Below are positions 26,913 through 35,619 of a stretch of 64,000 bases of DNA, piece after piece. The notes beneath the pieces are model-generated. The model was not told the DNA's origin, searched no databases, and was given only the letters and a program-made list of their open reading frames with translations. Position numbers and translations under genes: made by a program. This DNA comes from Enterococcus raffinosus (GTDB taxonomy: Bacteria; Bacillota; Bacilli; Lactobacillales; Enterococcaceae). The stretch covers positions 1 to 64,000 of the forward strand of contig NZ_JAHLOS010000022.1 of NCBI RefSeq assembly GCF_018917525.1. Reading direction: 5' to 3'. Positions within the stretch are counted from its first letter, which is position 1; each line of letters opens with the position of its first letter.

Positions 26913-27743
26913 TTAGCTTTTAACTGAACCAGCGGTTATTCCTTGAACAATGAATCGCTGTGCTACGATTGATAAAACCATTACAGGTAAACTAAAAATT
27001 AGAGCTCCCGCACACATCGGACCCAAGTCCATACTGTAAGCTGATAAAAATTCAGATAATCCAACCGTAAATGTTTTTGCCTCTGTACTAGTCAATAACA
27101 ACGACAATAAAAATTCATTCCAAGATAGAAATAGCGTAAATACAAAGGCTGTAGCCAAACCTGGTGTACAGATTGGCAAGATGATTCGAATAAATGTCTG
27201 GAGACTTGAAGCCCCATCCATACAAGCTGCTTCATCAATACTTGTTGGAATCCCTTCATAGAAACCGAGCATGACCCACATAACAAAAGGCATATTTATC
27301 GCTGCATAAACAATAATTAAGGCAACTCTCGTATCATACAAACCAAGATTTGTAATCAACTCATAGATCGGTACAGCAATACTCGATGTCGGAATCATTT
27401 TTAAACACAACACGACAATAATCAAAAAGGTGGCAATCTTAGCTCCTGAACGTTGAATAGCATAAGAAGATAACGCCCCTAAAATTACTGCAATCAAAGT
27501 ACTGCAAACAGCAACTAAAAAACTATTAAAAATGTAATGAAAAGCCGGCATCCGTTCGAACAAACCAGTGAAATTTTCCACAGATAGAACAGTTGGAAAA
27601 AATTTAGCAGGAATTGAAACAACCTCAGCACCTGGCTTGAAGGATGAACTAATCAAGTACAGATAGGGAAACAACCAGACTACAGCACAGACAATCGCTA
27701 AAATTATCAGTAATTTACTTTGAATACTTCTTTTTTTCTCCAC
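26913..27743 (-). CDS. CUT1 ABC sugar permease (MalG type), importer B
   Basis: 276-residue permease with six membrane spans and the EAA loop TSIDEAACMDGASSLQ. It starts at a GTG at 27743 with TAGGAGGGG eight bases upstream. It pairs with the MalF-type permease upstream and precedes the GH91 gene. The importer's substrate is inferred from that enzyme to be DFA III or a related difructose. Confidence 0.87.
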   Translation of the reverse strand: MEKKRSIQSKLLIILAIVCAVVWLFPYLYLISSSFKPGAEVVSIPAKFFPTVLSVENFTGLFERMPAFHYIFNSFLVAVCSTLIAVILGALSSYAIQRSGAKIATFLIIVVLCLKMIPTSSIAVPIYELITNLGLYDTRVALIIVYAAINMPFVMWVMLGFYEGIPTSIDEAACMDGASSLQTFIRIILPICTPGLATAFVFTLFLSWNEFLLSLLLTSTEAKTFTVGLSEFLSAYSMDLGPMCAGALIFSLPVMVLSIVAQRFIVQGITAGSVKS

Positions 27744-27756
27744 TTGCTATCCCCTC

Positions 27757-28644
27757 CTACACCGATTGTTTTTTCTTCGGATTCCATAGTCCTTGCATGA
27801 ACACAAGAGTGAACACAACGAGTACTACCACAAGTATTAATGCCATGGCACTTGCATACCCGACTTTGTTATATCTGGTCAGCGTTTTATAGATGACAAC
27901 ACTGATAAGTTCTGATGAATTGTTCGGCCCACCCTGCGTCATCGCCCAAACAATATCAAACGTTCTTGCAGCATCAATAATTCGAATGGATAATGCGGTT
28001 AATAATACTGGTTTAATATTTGGTAGTTTGATTTTAATAATTTTTTGCCACCAATTTGCCCCATCAATCGTAGCCGCTTCAATCATACTTCCATCAAGTC
28101 CTTGAAGACCGGCAAGAATCATCAGCATCATGAACGGGGTCGTTAACCAAATATCCGCAAAACAACAAGCCAATAACGACCATTTCTCATCTGCAAGCCA
28201 AAGGATCTGGTTCGAATTTTCAAGAAGACCAACATTTACTAATAGTTGATTGATAATGCCAAACTGCGCGCTCAGCATTAACTTCCAAATCAAACCAGCC
28301 ACTAGAGGTGCAATCATTAGCGGGGTCAAAATGAGTGACCGGATGACCTTGTTTCCTTTAAAGTTTTCTTCAAAAACTAACGCTAAGATCGTTCCTAATA
28401 TTAGTTCGACAACAACAGCAATAAAGATGTAGACAAGCGTATTTTTTAACGGCTGTAAAAAGCTTTCATTTCCAAAAGCTTTAATATAATTGTCAAAACC
28501 AACAAACTCCTTCATACCATTTGGATCAAAGCTATATAGACTGTCAAAAGCCATTTTGAAAATCGGATAAATCATAAATATTCCCATAAATAATGCGCCT
28601 GGTAAAAAGAAGGCAAGCACGGTTTTTCTGGATATCAACTGCAT
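27757..28644 (-). CDS. CUT1 ABC sugar permease (MalF type), importer B
   Basis: 295-residue permease with about six hydrophobic helices and the EAA loop SMIEAATIDGANWWQK. The ATG at 28644 has AAGGAGG upstream. It follows the binding-protein gene by 23 bases and precedes the partner permease by 13, in a tight operon. It is distinct in sequence from the MalF-type protein of importer A, so the two systems are not a recent duplication. Confidence 0.87.
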   Translation of the reverse strand: MQLISRKTVLAFFLPGALFMGIFMIYPIFKMAFDSLYSFDPNGMKEFVGFDNYIKAFGNESFLQPLKNTLVYIFIAVVVELILGTILALVFEENFKGNKVIRSLILTPLMIAPLVAGLIWKLMLSAQFGIINQLLVNVGLLENSNQILWLADEKWSLLACCFADIWLTTPFMMLMILAGLQGLDGSMIEAATIDGANWWQKIIKIKLPNIKPVLLTALSIRIIDAARTFDIVWAMTQGGPNNSSELISVVIYKTLTRYNKVGYASAMALILVVVLVVFTLVFMQGLWNPKKKQSV

Positions 28645-28667
28645 GGTTTTTCCTCCTTGTTCTTGTC

Positions 28668-29969
28668 TTACTCTATGATGGTCTCAATTTCAGATTTCGC
28701 ATCTTTAAGAGCATCTTTAGGAGTCGCTTTTCCAGATAACGCCGACTGAACAGCTTTCGCTAGCACTTCTTCAATTTCTGTCCAATAAGGAGTAGCAGGT
28801 CTATTTTGAGAGTATTCATTATCTAACGTTTCTAATACAGCCCCTAGATGCTCATCACCTGCTTGTGTTTCATATTTTTCATATACAGACGTTCTCCCTG
28901 CGATCTTCAATGAACCTTCAGTCATGTATTTCTCGTTATTGTCATACATGAATTTCAGATATTCGATTGCTGCCTCTTGATTCTCAGAATTTTTCATCAC
29001 ACATTGATACCATGGTCCTGTTGTAGCGGCTACACCAGCAGAGCCGCCAATCATTGGTGCTACACCAACTTTTTCCTTATTCAGTTCATAAGCGGCCGGA
29101 TATTGATGGCTCCAGTTTAATTGCATCGCAAGTTTTCCATTATTAAACATTTCCTGAGCCTCAGTAGATGCGACAGATAGCGTTTCTTCAGGTGCGTAGC
29201 CTTTTTCATAGAGATCACATAGATATTGCAACGCATCAACATAAGGTTTTTCATCAACCAATACTTCATTGTCCTTACCTAAAACTAACGGTTTTGCTCC
29301 AGCCTGTGATGCTTGATCAAGGAAACTACAAACCGTATCTCCAGATGCCATCCCGAAAACGGCGGTTCCATACATATCATCTTTAGTAAAGAATTCCGCA
29401 CATTCTTTGTATTCTTCCCAAGTAGTAGGGACTTTTAAATCGTGACCATATTTCTTGTTGAATTCTGTTTTATTTTTCTCATCTTCAAAGAGATCTTTTC
29501 TATAAATGAGTACTTTACTATTAATCCACATCGGTAGTCCTAGCAGCTTATCATTCAACGTCCCACCATCTTCAAGTGTCGGAAGAAAATCAGAAGTGAT
29601 CTTGTCATCCACTGATTTATTAAGTGGTGTTAATGCGTTCTCAAAAGCGGATAACCAGAGAACGTCCAGACAAACAACATCATGAGCCGCCGATTTTGAT
29701 TTCACTTCTGTCGAAACTTTGTCATACATTCCAGAATAAGGAACTGAATCAACCACTACCTTATAGCCTGTTTCCTTTTTGAAAGCATCAGCAGTACTAT
29801 TAGCGATCTTCTCAGCAGGACTTCCACTTTCTACAAGGACTGTAATTGTCTTGTCCTTTCCTGCTTCCTTACTTTCCGAACCATTTCCACAAGCAGAAAG
29901 TACTAATGTGCTTACCAGTGTCAAAGCTGCTAAAGCAAACACGCCAAATCTCTTTTTATTCTTTTTCAT
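28668..29969 (-). CDS. Extracellular sugar-binding lipoprotein of ABC importer B
   Basis: Family 1 solute-binding protein, about 433 aa. The N-terminus has a KK-rich start, a hydrophobic stretch and the lipobox LSAC, so it is membrane-anchored by lipid. I chose the ATG at 29969, preceded by AAAGGTAGTGG; the upstream frame start at 29996 has no ribosome site. It is the first gene of operon B, driven by a strong promoter at 30184-30212 that overlaps a cre site. The ligand is inferred from the GH91 gene. Confidence 0.88.
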   Translation of the reverse strand: MKKNKKRFGVFALAALTLVSTLVLSACGNGSESKEAGKDKTITVLVESGSPAEKIANSTADAFKKETGYKVVVDSVPYSGMYDKVSTEVKSKSAAHDVVCLDVLWLSAFENALTPLNKSVDDKITSDFLPTLEDGGTLNDKLLGLPMWINSKVLIYRKDLFEDEKNKTEFNKKYGHDLKVPTTWEEYKECAEFFTKDDMYGTAVFGMASGDTVCSFLDQASQAGAKPLVLGKDNEVLVDEKPYVDALQYLCDLYEKGYAPEETLSVASTEAQEMFNNGKLAMQLNWSHQYPAAYELNKEKVGVAPMIGGSAGVAATTGPWYQCVMKNSENQEAAIEYLKFMYDNNEKYMTEGSLKIAGRTSVYEKYETQAGDEHLGAVLETLDNEYSQNRPATPYWTEIEEVLAKAVQSALSGKATPKDALKDAKSEIETIIE

Positions 29970-30183
29970 TTTTCCACTACCTTTCTTTTCGACCATTTAA
30001 GAATTAAATGCAAATGACAATCAATTATTCCAGCAATACATTCAAACCTAATCTTGGCGGCTTTTTTATGAACCGCTTTCATTACAAATCTATACACAGT
30101 GCTAAAAAGGAACCGAGTTAATCTTAGTTGATTCACTACCTCCTTTTCATTTTTGTAAGCTCTTTCTAACACCCTACGCCGTA

Positions 30184-30212
30184 AGTATAAAATATGAAAT
30201 TATTAATGTCAA
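30184..30212 (-). promoter_or_regulatory. Promoter of operon B
   Basis: The minus strand reads TTGACA (30207-30212), a 17-base spacer, then TATACT (30184-30189): a near-consensus sigma-A promoter about 215 bases upstream of the binding-protein gene. Confidence 0.75.
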
Positions 30213-30221
30213 ACGTTTTCA
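30208..30221 (-). promoter_or_regulatory. cre (CcpA) site overlapping the operon B promoter
   Basis: The minus strand reads TGAAAACGTTTGAC, 12 of 14 matches to the cre consensus, and covers the -35 hexamer. CcpA binding would repress the operon when glucose is present. Confidence 0.65.
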
Positions 30222-30369
30222 AAAATATTTTCTCTAATTCGTCAAAATGGGATTAGAAATAAAAAAGGAACGAACGAATTTTAGTTTAGAAATAGGCAGT
30301 TCCCGAAGGCATACTCTTTCTTAGCCCCAAAAAAGTGTTTTAATATTGAAATTCAAATGACGCATTTTA

Positions 30370-30385
30370 ATGAAAATATTTTCAT
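30370..30385. promoter_or_regulatory. Candidate LacI-type operator between operon B and its regulator
   Basis: Perfect 16-bp palindrome ATGAAAATATTTTCAT just upstream of the regulator's -35. A degenerate copy (GAGAAAATATTTTTGA on the minus strand, about 30219-30234) abuts the operon B promoter, so both divergent genes could be controlled. Confidence 0.5.
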
Positions 30386-30392
30386 GAATTGC

Positions 30393-30421
30393 TTGAAATA
30401 ATCTATTCCACATTGTATGAT
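30393..30421 (+). promoter_or_regulatory. Promoter of the divergent LacI gene
   Basis: TTGAAA (30393-30398), a 17-base spacer and TATGAT (30416-30421). A cre-like sequence TACAAACGCTTCCA lies downstream at 30448-30461. Confidence 0.65.
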
Positions 30422-30522
30422 AACCGTATGATAACTAGACAGTAATTTACAAACGCTTCCACTCGAAGCAATACAGTCATTTGAGTTACGTAAACCATCA
30501 GGCAAAGAGAGGCTGCACAAAT

Positions 30523-31503
30523 ATGGACAAAGTGGGAATAAAGGCGATCGCAGAAAAAAGTGGTGTTTCCCTAACTACTGTTTCAAGATATTTTAATAAA
30601 CCAGAACTGCTATCACAAAAAACAAAAAATAAAATACAAGCAGTGATTCAAGAATTAAATTATAGTCAGGATAATGTTGCCAGAATATTAGTAACCGGCA
30701 AATCTAATCTTGTAGGCGTCATCTTCCCTCAGTTACACCTTAGCTTCTATACAGAATTGCTAAATCAGCTCATTCAGTTTGGAGAAGAAAAAGACTACAG
30801 TTTTATTGTTTATACCTCAAGAGATACGAAAGAGGAAGAACTAAATGTCATCGACATGTTAAAGTCCTATCGTGTAAAAGGGATTATTTTATTAAGTCAT
30901 ATTCTGGATTCAGAGGACATTGAAAAATTGGATGTTCCCATCATCTCAATTGAGCGTGCTGGCGGGGATTTTTGCCAAATCAATAACGATAATTATACTG
31001 GTGGCAAGCTTGCTGGAGAAAAATTGATGGCTGACGGATGTGAAGTATTGATCCATATTAATAATGGATATTATGATGATTGGCCTTCCTTCAAACGAAT
31101 TGTAGGCTTTGAATTTTCAGTGAAGGATACGCTTCATGAAACAATCATTCGTGAAGAACTGACCGACCCATATTCTGAAGAAGCATCCACTACTATGTCT
31201 GCGGTTTTAGATAATTTACTTGAAAAATATCCAAATAAAAAAATGGGGGTTTTCTGCTCAAACGATGATATTGCAAATATGCTTCAAAGAGACTGCATAC
31301 GAAAAGGGATAAAAATACCAGAAGAGTTAGAAATAATCGGGTATGATAATTCCCCAGTATCTGACAACGCTATTTACCCCATCACATCAATAGACCAAAA
31401 TATTCCATTGATGGCAGAAATAGCTGTGAATTCATTAGATACGTACATCCCTCACGAAAATGTAGTAGCTGCGAAACTAATAGAAAAGGGAACCACCCTT
31501 TAG
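30523..31503 (+). CDS. LacI-family regulator of operon B
   Basis: A regulator of about 326 aa. The N-terminal helix-turn-helix (GIKAIAEKSGVSLTTVSRYFN) is followed by a periplasmic-binding-like effector domain. The ATG at 30523 has GAGAGG upstream; the frame is open to a TTG at 30481 without a ribosome site. It is divergent from the binding-protein gene, sharing a 550-base regulatory region with a palindromic operator and two cre-like sites. It probably represses operon B until a dianhydride or inulobiose is present (inference). Confidence 0.87.
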   Translation: MDKVGIKAIAEKSGVSLTTVSRYFNKPELLSQKTKNKIQAVIQELNYSQDNVARILVTGKSNLVGVIFPQLHLSFYTELLNQLIQFGEEKDYSFIVYTSRDTKEEELNVIDMLKSYRVKGIILLSHILDSEDIEKLDVPIISIERAGGDFCQINNDNYTGGKLAGEKLMADGCEVLIHINNGYYDDWPSFKRIVGFEFSVKDTLHETIIREELTDPYSEEASTTMSAVLDNLLEKYPNKKMGVFCSNDDIANMLQRDCIRKGIKIPEELEIIGYDNSPVSDNAIYPITSIDQNIPLMAEIAVNSLDTYIPHENVVAAKLIEKGTTL

Positions 31504-31620
31504 AAAATTTAACAGAATACATTGTATAAATCGTATGAGTAACGACTAATCTTAGGTAGTTGCTTTGCGGTTTTTCTTTTTTCCAATAGAATCAAACGAC
31601 TGTCCCTCTAAGGTCCACTA

Positions 31621-31938
31621 TCAATGTTCTTCTAGCAACATCTTTCGATGCGTATGATCGTCGATAATCCATAGCTTTTTTATTTGGAAATTTGCTAAAT
31701 CATTCGTTATTCGACATTCATGATAATCAATAAAGAATGGTTCTTCTTGCCGATGGATAATCGTAATGGTTCCTCTCTGATCATCTCGATTGAACTCAAA
31801 TATCTGTATGTAATCTAACTGAACATCCTATTGTTTCACCTTTCCATCAATCAATTGAAAACAACGTAACTGTATTTCCTTTGGTACTTGTTCATTCACT
31901 TCCCTCGTAATATAGCGATTTTCTTGTGTATCGAACAT
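31621..31938 (-). pseudogene. DUF960 family gene with premature stop (second copy)
   Basis: Conceptual translation from the ATG at 31938 (AGGAGG upstream) runs MFDTQENRYITREVNEQ and continues as a close copy of the protein at 490-810, but codon 37 (31828-31830) is TAG. Downstream the frame stays open to 31621 with high similarity, for example DDQRGTITIIHRQEEPFF. This is a single nonsense change in an otherwise intact gene. The preceding terminator-like hairpin is also duplicated (31961-31998). Both copies are in direct orientation and bracket the fructan region. Confidence 0.82.
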
Positions 31939-31960
31939 TGCTTAATCCTCCTTTTAAGGC

Positions 31961-31998
31961 ACAAAAATAGCCCAATCACCGATTAAGATGATTAGGCT
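31961..31998 (-). terminator. Second copy of the DUF960 leader terminator hairpin
   Basis: Same element as 833-868: AGCCCAATCACC pairs with GATGATTAGGCT around GATTAA, with five U on the minus strand. One extra mismatch weakens the stem. Confidence 0.55.
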
Positions 31999-32155
31999 TC
32001 ATAGTAATAATATATCCTTGTAAATTGGACTGTCTCTAATCCAAGTAATACTTAGTAGCTTATCTTCATAATACTAAGTAATTCGGGACTCACTTAATGT
32101 AACTCAGTCACTAAATAAGGACTATTCTGTTACATTCAAAATATACTAAATGGAA

Positions 32156-32162
32156 AACAGCG
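32156..32162. repeat. Left target-site duplication of the Tn552-like transposon
   Basis: AACAGCG directly before the left terminal repeat (TGTCAC at 32163). The same seven bases follow the right terminal repeat at 48379-48385. Confidence 0.9.
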
Positions 32163-32187
32163 TGTCACTTTTATTTTTAAATGACGC
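32163..32187. repeat. Left terminal inverted repeat
   Basis: Begins TGTCACTTTTATTTTTAAA and ends GACGC. A second, related unit (AATAAATGGCGTG) follows within 30 bases, as expected for transposase-binding repeats in this class. Confidence 0.85.
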
Positions 32188-32212
32188 GTTTTTACTATAA
32201 TAAATGGCGTGA

Positions 32213-33025
32213 TCATAACCCAATAACTAAACTATCTCTTGCTGCTTCTACAACATCGACAGTAATAGTATTTAACTGATTAATTTCCAGTATTCGATGG
32301 ATTTGTGCAAATAGTCTGTGCAGTAATCTAAAATTTCCTTTCGTGATCTTTATAATGCTAGTAATTGCTTCATAGTCAGAAAAATCTTCCAATTTCAGAT
32401 CAAGTCCTAGATCCGACCATTTGTATTCAATAATATGATGGGTCTCATCTTTGCTTAAGTTATCAAACTCATGTGCAAATCCGATTCTTGAATAGAGTTG
32501 AGGGTACCTGCTTAGTCTTTTTTCTATACCAGGCATGCCGATCAAGACCATGGCAATATCATTTTGATCATAAATATCTCTTAACTGCTCAAAATGTTGA
32601 AGCTTTAATCGATCAATTTCATCAACAATAATTAAATCAATTCCCTTATATGCGTCAGTCGATAATCCGCCATCTTCTTTTCCTTCTTTTTCGGTTAGAT
32701 AAATATTTCTAGTCAATCCAATCCGCATGCCATATGTATGAATATCACCACTGATCCTAGTTTGTCTTTCTGCTGGTGCTGTGCAAAATATCGTATTGGC
32801 GTAAAGAATTTCTTTAGTTGCATCTATTCCGATCTCCTTGTTAACTTTAAAATCAATTTGCTTATAAATACTATCCCAGTTAGCATAATGGCGTGCTGAT
32901 ACAGTTTTTCCAACTCCAGGAATTCCATAACAGACTCCAATGTATTTGTATTTAATGCATGCGTCACAGAATTCCGCAAATCGTTTATATTCTTTCGTCT
33001 CAATAAATGTTTTCGACTTATTCAT
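32213..33025 (-). CDS. tniB: TniB-like AAA ATPase, transposition helper
   Basis: 270-residue ATPase with Walker A GIPGVGKT (34-41) and Walker B LIIVDEIDRL, as in TniB/TnsC/MuB-like proteins that choose targets for DDE transposases. Its start overlaps the end of the transposase gene by eight bases, showing coupling. It is the leftmost gene, only about 26 bases from the left terminal repeat. It appears intact. Confidence 0.87.
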   Translation of the reverse strand: MNKSKTFIETKEYKRFAEFCDACIKYKYIGVCYGIPGVGKTVSARHYANWDSIYKQIDFKVNKEIGIDATKEILYANTIFCTAPAERQTRISGDIHTYGMRIGLTRNIYLTEKEGKEDGGLSTDAYKGIDLIIVDEIDRLKLQHFEQLRDIYDQNDIAMVLIGMPGIEKRLSRYPQLYSRIGFAHEFDNLSKDETHHIIEYKWSDLGLDLKLEDFSDYEAITSIIKITKGNFRLLHRLFAQIHRILEINQLNTITVDVVEAARDSLVIGL

Positions 33026-34454
33026 TGAAATACCTCTTTAAAGTAGTTTTTTTTTTCTTATTAGAATGTCCAGCTTTTTCCTCTTGTTCTGTGATCAATA
33101 GATCGACTGAACTCGGAGAGTTGATTTTCTCTTTTAGGATCTTTCTACGTTTTGTTCTTGCAGCAACCAAATCATTGATATCGATCGAATAATTTGAAAT
33201 TTCAGGAGAGACTGCATTACACAAAAATTGATTGCGATAAAACACTCGAATTTCTGCTATGTCTGAAGGGTTGTATCGAATTAGGACTGATTCTCCTACA
33301 AAAGCCGAGAGGTTAGGATTGGTATATCGTAGTCCTTGGAAATGAATACCATCTGAATGTACCTTTCTCGACTTAGAAATTTCCAGCAACAATAAATCTA
33401 ATTTTTCAAGATTTTCTGGAAGATTCGGTAAAAATAATTTTGAATTCCATTTATCAATTGGACACATCTTAATTGAAGAATGTTCTTTAAAGTTATAGTC
33501 ATAGATCAAAAAATGATGAAGTTTGTTCCGAAATTCTTGAAAATTAAGTCTGTCAGCTTTATCAGAATTTCCAATATATCCTGGTAAAGACTCTAAGAAA
33601 AGCTGATTAACTGTGAGAAAGAAACGTTCAATTTTTCCTCTACCGCGTGGAACTCCTACTTTAGAAAATAATAAGTTAATTCTCAGATCAATCGCAACTT
33701 GTTCCAAGTGATCAGAAGTGAAGTCACTCCCATGGTCTGTATAAAAGTGTTCTGGTATACCACAAATAGGCCATTTGGAATCTCGTTTGGTCCAAATAGC
33801 CTGGTGTAATGTTAATGCAGTTTGAATAGCAGAAGGGGAGTCAAAAGATACAGAATAGCCGGCAATTGCACGACTGTAATCATCCATAATAATCGTTAAC
33901 CATGGACGTTTTGGGACTCCTTTAGTATCGATGATCTCGATATCTAATAAAGTATGGTCCGCTTGCCACACTTCATTTGGTCGTTTGGGCTCTCGAATCT
34001 TGATAAGGTCGAACTTTTCTGAATAAACCTTCTCACCCTCATGAGCCAGTACACCAACAGAAGAGGGAAGAGATTTAATAGCCTTATAGACCTGACTATA
34101 GCTAGGGGAAATGAACTTTTTTTCGGTACAAAATTTACATAGCTTTCTTTGGATGGTTGCAATACTCATTTTTCTATAGGTAAAGAACAAGCTTTCAATT
34201 TCACTAATGACTTCTGGATCTAAACGAGTTTTACCGCTATCAGATCTCGTTTTACGAACCAATCCAATTAATCCATTTTCTTGATAGTGTTTCTTCCAAC
34301 GCTGCAAGGTTCGAAGTGGGATTCCTTCATCTTCAGATATATCAACTAAGGATTTCTGATAAGCTAAATTTGGTTGGATTACTTTGTACTTGCTCATTGC
34401 TGCTTGTCTTTGATTGTCGGAATAACTAACTAACTGATCCTTTCGACTTTTCAT
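33018..34454 (-). CDS. tniA: TniA-like (Mu/Tn552-type) DDE transposase
   Basis: A transposase of about 478 aa. An N-terminal helix-turn-helix (DEGIPLRTLQRWKKHYQENG) precedes a retroviral-integrase core whose DDE residues are visible in WQADHTLLDI, FYTDHGSDF and RGKIERFF, and a Mu-type C-terminal domain. The ATG at 34454 is chosen because ATGGAGG stands ten bases upstream; the longer frame to 34544 overlaps the resolvase. The gene's start overlaps the resolvase end by 29 bases. It is predicted to be functional. Confidence 0.87.
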   Translation of the reverse strand: MKSRKDQLVSYSDNQRQAAMSKYKVIQPNLAYQKSLVDISEDEGIPLRTLQRWKKHYQENGLIGLVRKTRSDSGKTRLDPEVISEIESLFFTYRKMSIATIQRKLCKFCTEKKFISPSYSQVYKAIKSLPSSVGVLAHEGEKVYSEKFDLIKIREPKRPNEVWQADHTLLDIEIIDTKGVPKRPWLTIIMDDYSRAIAGYSVSFDSPSAIQTALTLHQAIWTKRDSKWPICGIPEHFYTDHGSDFTSDHLEQVAIDLRINLLFSKVGVPRGRGKIERFFLTVNQLFLESLPGYIGNSDKADRLNFQEFRNKLHHFLIYDYNFKEHSSIKMCPIDKWNSKLFLPNLPENLEKLDLLLLEISKSRKVHSDGIHFQGLRYTNPNLSAFVGESVLIRYNPSDIAEIRVFYRNQFLCNAVSPEISNYSIDINDLVAARTKRRKILKEKINSPSSVDLLITEQEEKAGHSNKKKKTTLKRYFNE

Positions 34455-35019
34455 TATCTCTGGCCTCCATTTTATCGAGATACCGGTAAATTGTTGTTCT
34501 AGAGACATTCCATTTTTCCGCAATAGTTTTAATTGGCGTACCATTATCGATCAACATTTTCATTAGATCCAAATCGTTAGCGTTCAACTTTTCTGGTCTT
34601 CCCCCAAATCGACCGCGAGCTCTTGCAGCAGCTCTACCAGCTGCCGAACGTTCCAATATCAAATTCCGCTCAAATTCTGCGAATGCTGCAAACAAGTGAA
34701 ACATCAATTGACCAGTAGAACTAGATTTATCCATAGTGATATTTTCCTGAAGGCTATGAAAACCAACTCCTCGTTCATTCAATCTATTTACAATAGAAAT
34801 AAGATCTTCCATATTTCTTCCTAAGCGATCCAAACGCCAAACAACTAATGTGTCTCCAGATCGAACAAAATCAATGGCCGTTTCCAAACCAGGTCGATTA
34901 CTTTTTGCACCACTCATATGATCAGTGAAAATTTTCTCACATCCAAATTTATTTAAGCTATCTTCTTGTAAATCCAAATTTTGTAATCCGGTAGAGACCC
35001 GGGCGTATCCTATTTTCAA
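34426..35019 (-). CDS. tniR: Serine resolvase of the transposon
   Basis: A small serine recombinase of about 197 aa. The N-terminus MKIGYARVST carries the catalytic Ser9, with QLMFHLFAAFAEFERNLI in the long helix and a C-terminal helix-turn-helix (TIAEKWNVSRTTIYRYL). The start is a TTG at 35019, after GGAGTGA; the upstream extension to 35109 lacks a ribosome site. It resolves cointegrates made by replicative transposition. The AT-rich region between it and cadC (35020-35190) is where a res site would be expected. Confidence 0.87.
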   Translation of the reverse strand: MKIGYARVSTGLQNLDLQEDSLNKFGCEKIFTDHMSGAKSNRPGLETAIDFVRSGDTLVVWRLDRLGRNMEDLISIVNRLNERGVGFHSLQENITMDKSSSTGQLMFHLFAAFAEFERNLILERSAAGRAAARARGRFGGRPEKLNANDLDLMKMLIDNGTPIKTIAEKWNVSRTTIYRYLDKMEARDNEKSKGSVS

Positions 35020-35192
35020 AATTATCACTCCATTCTCGAAAATATTGTACCATAACTTTAGAAACAGGGGAGTATTTGAACATAGATTATGATACGGGTT
35101 TATGAACACGATATAATTCTATTTAGGTAAAATTTTAATCAAAAACAAAAGTGTACAGAAAGGGACCATTTTATGAACAATCAAACAACCAT

Positions 35193-35245
35193 TTGAATAT
35201 AGATTGGTGTTCTGATATAATACATTCAAATATAAATTTGAATGT
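35193..35245 (+). promoter_or_regulatory. cad promoter and CadC operator
   Basis: TTGAAT (35193-35198), 17-base spacer, TATAAT (35216-35221), overlapped by the palindrome ACATTCAAAT...ATTTGAATGT (35222-35245). This closely resembles the CadC operator of staphylococcal pI258. Metal binding by CadC would release it. Confidence 0.8.
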
Positions 35246-35259
35246 AGAGGTATGAGCTT

Positions 35260-35619
35260 ATGAGTAATGAAATTTGTGAAATAACTTGTATTCATGAAGA
35301 CAAGGTTAATCGTGCCAAAGCTAAGCTAGCCAACTTTGACACTCTGACAGTGAGTGGTTTCTTTAAAATATTGTCAGATGAAAATAGACTAAAAATTGTA
35401 CATGCCTTAGTTCATGAAGATGAGCTATGTGTTTGCGATATTGCAAATATCATTGATGCTTCAGTCGCAACTACTTCACACCACCTGAACTCCTTAAAAA
35501 AATTGGGCGTAGTTGATAATCACAAGGATGGAAAGTTAGTCTACTATTTTATTAAAAATATCAAAATCTTAAATCTTATGGAGCTTGGCGTAAATTTTAA
35601 AGAAGAGGTGCTAGCATGA
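35260..35619 (+). CDS. cadC: CadC, ArsR/SmtB-family metal-responsive repressor
   Basis: 119-residue winged-helix repressor. ELCVCDI contains Cys57 and Cys59, and the N-terminal Cys6 and Cys10 complete the Cd/Pb/Zn site typical of CadC. The recognition helix is [17 protein letters not shown]. It precedes cadA with a four-base overlap. It probably binds the operator palindrome at 35222-35245 and leaves it when cadmium or lead binds. Confidence 0.92.
   Translation: MSNEICEITCIHEDKVNRAKAKLANFDTLTVSGFFKILSDENRLKIVHALVHEDELCVCDIANIIDASVATTSHHLNSLKKLGVVDNHKDGKLVYYFIKNIKILNLMELGVNFKEEVLA

Noticed and set aside
29966-30172. 68-codon frame upstream of the operon B binding-protein gene
   Set aside because: It overlaps the leader and has no conserved feature; the strong promoter reads through it.
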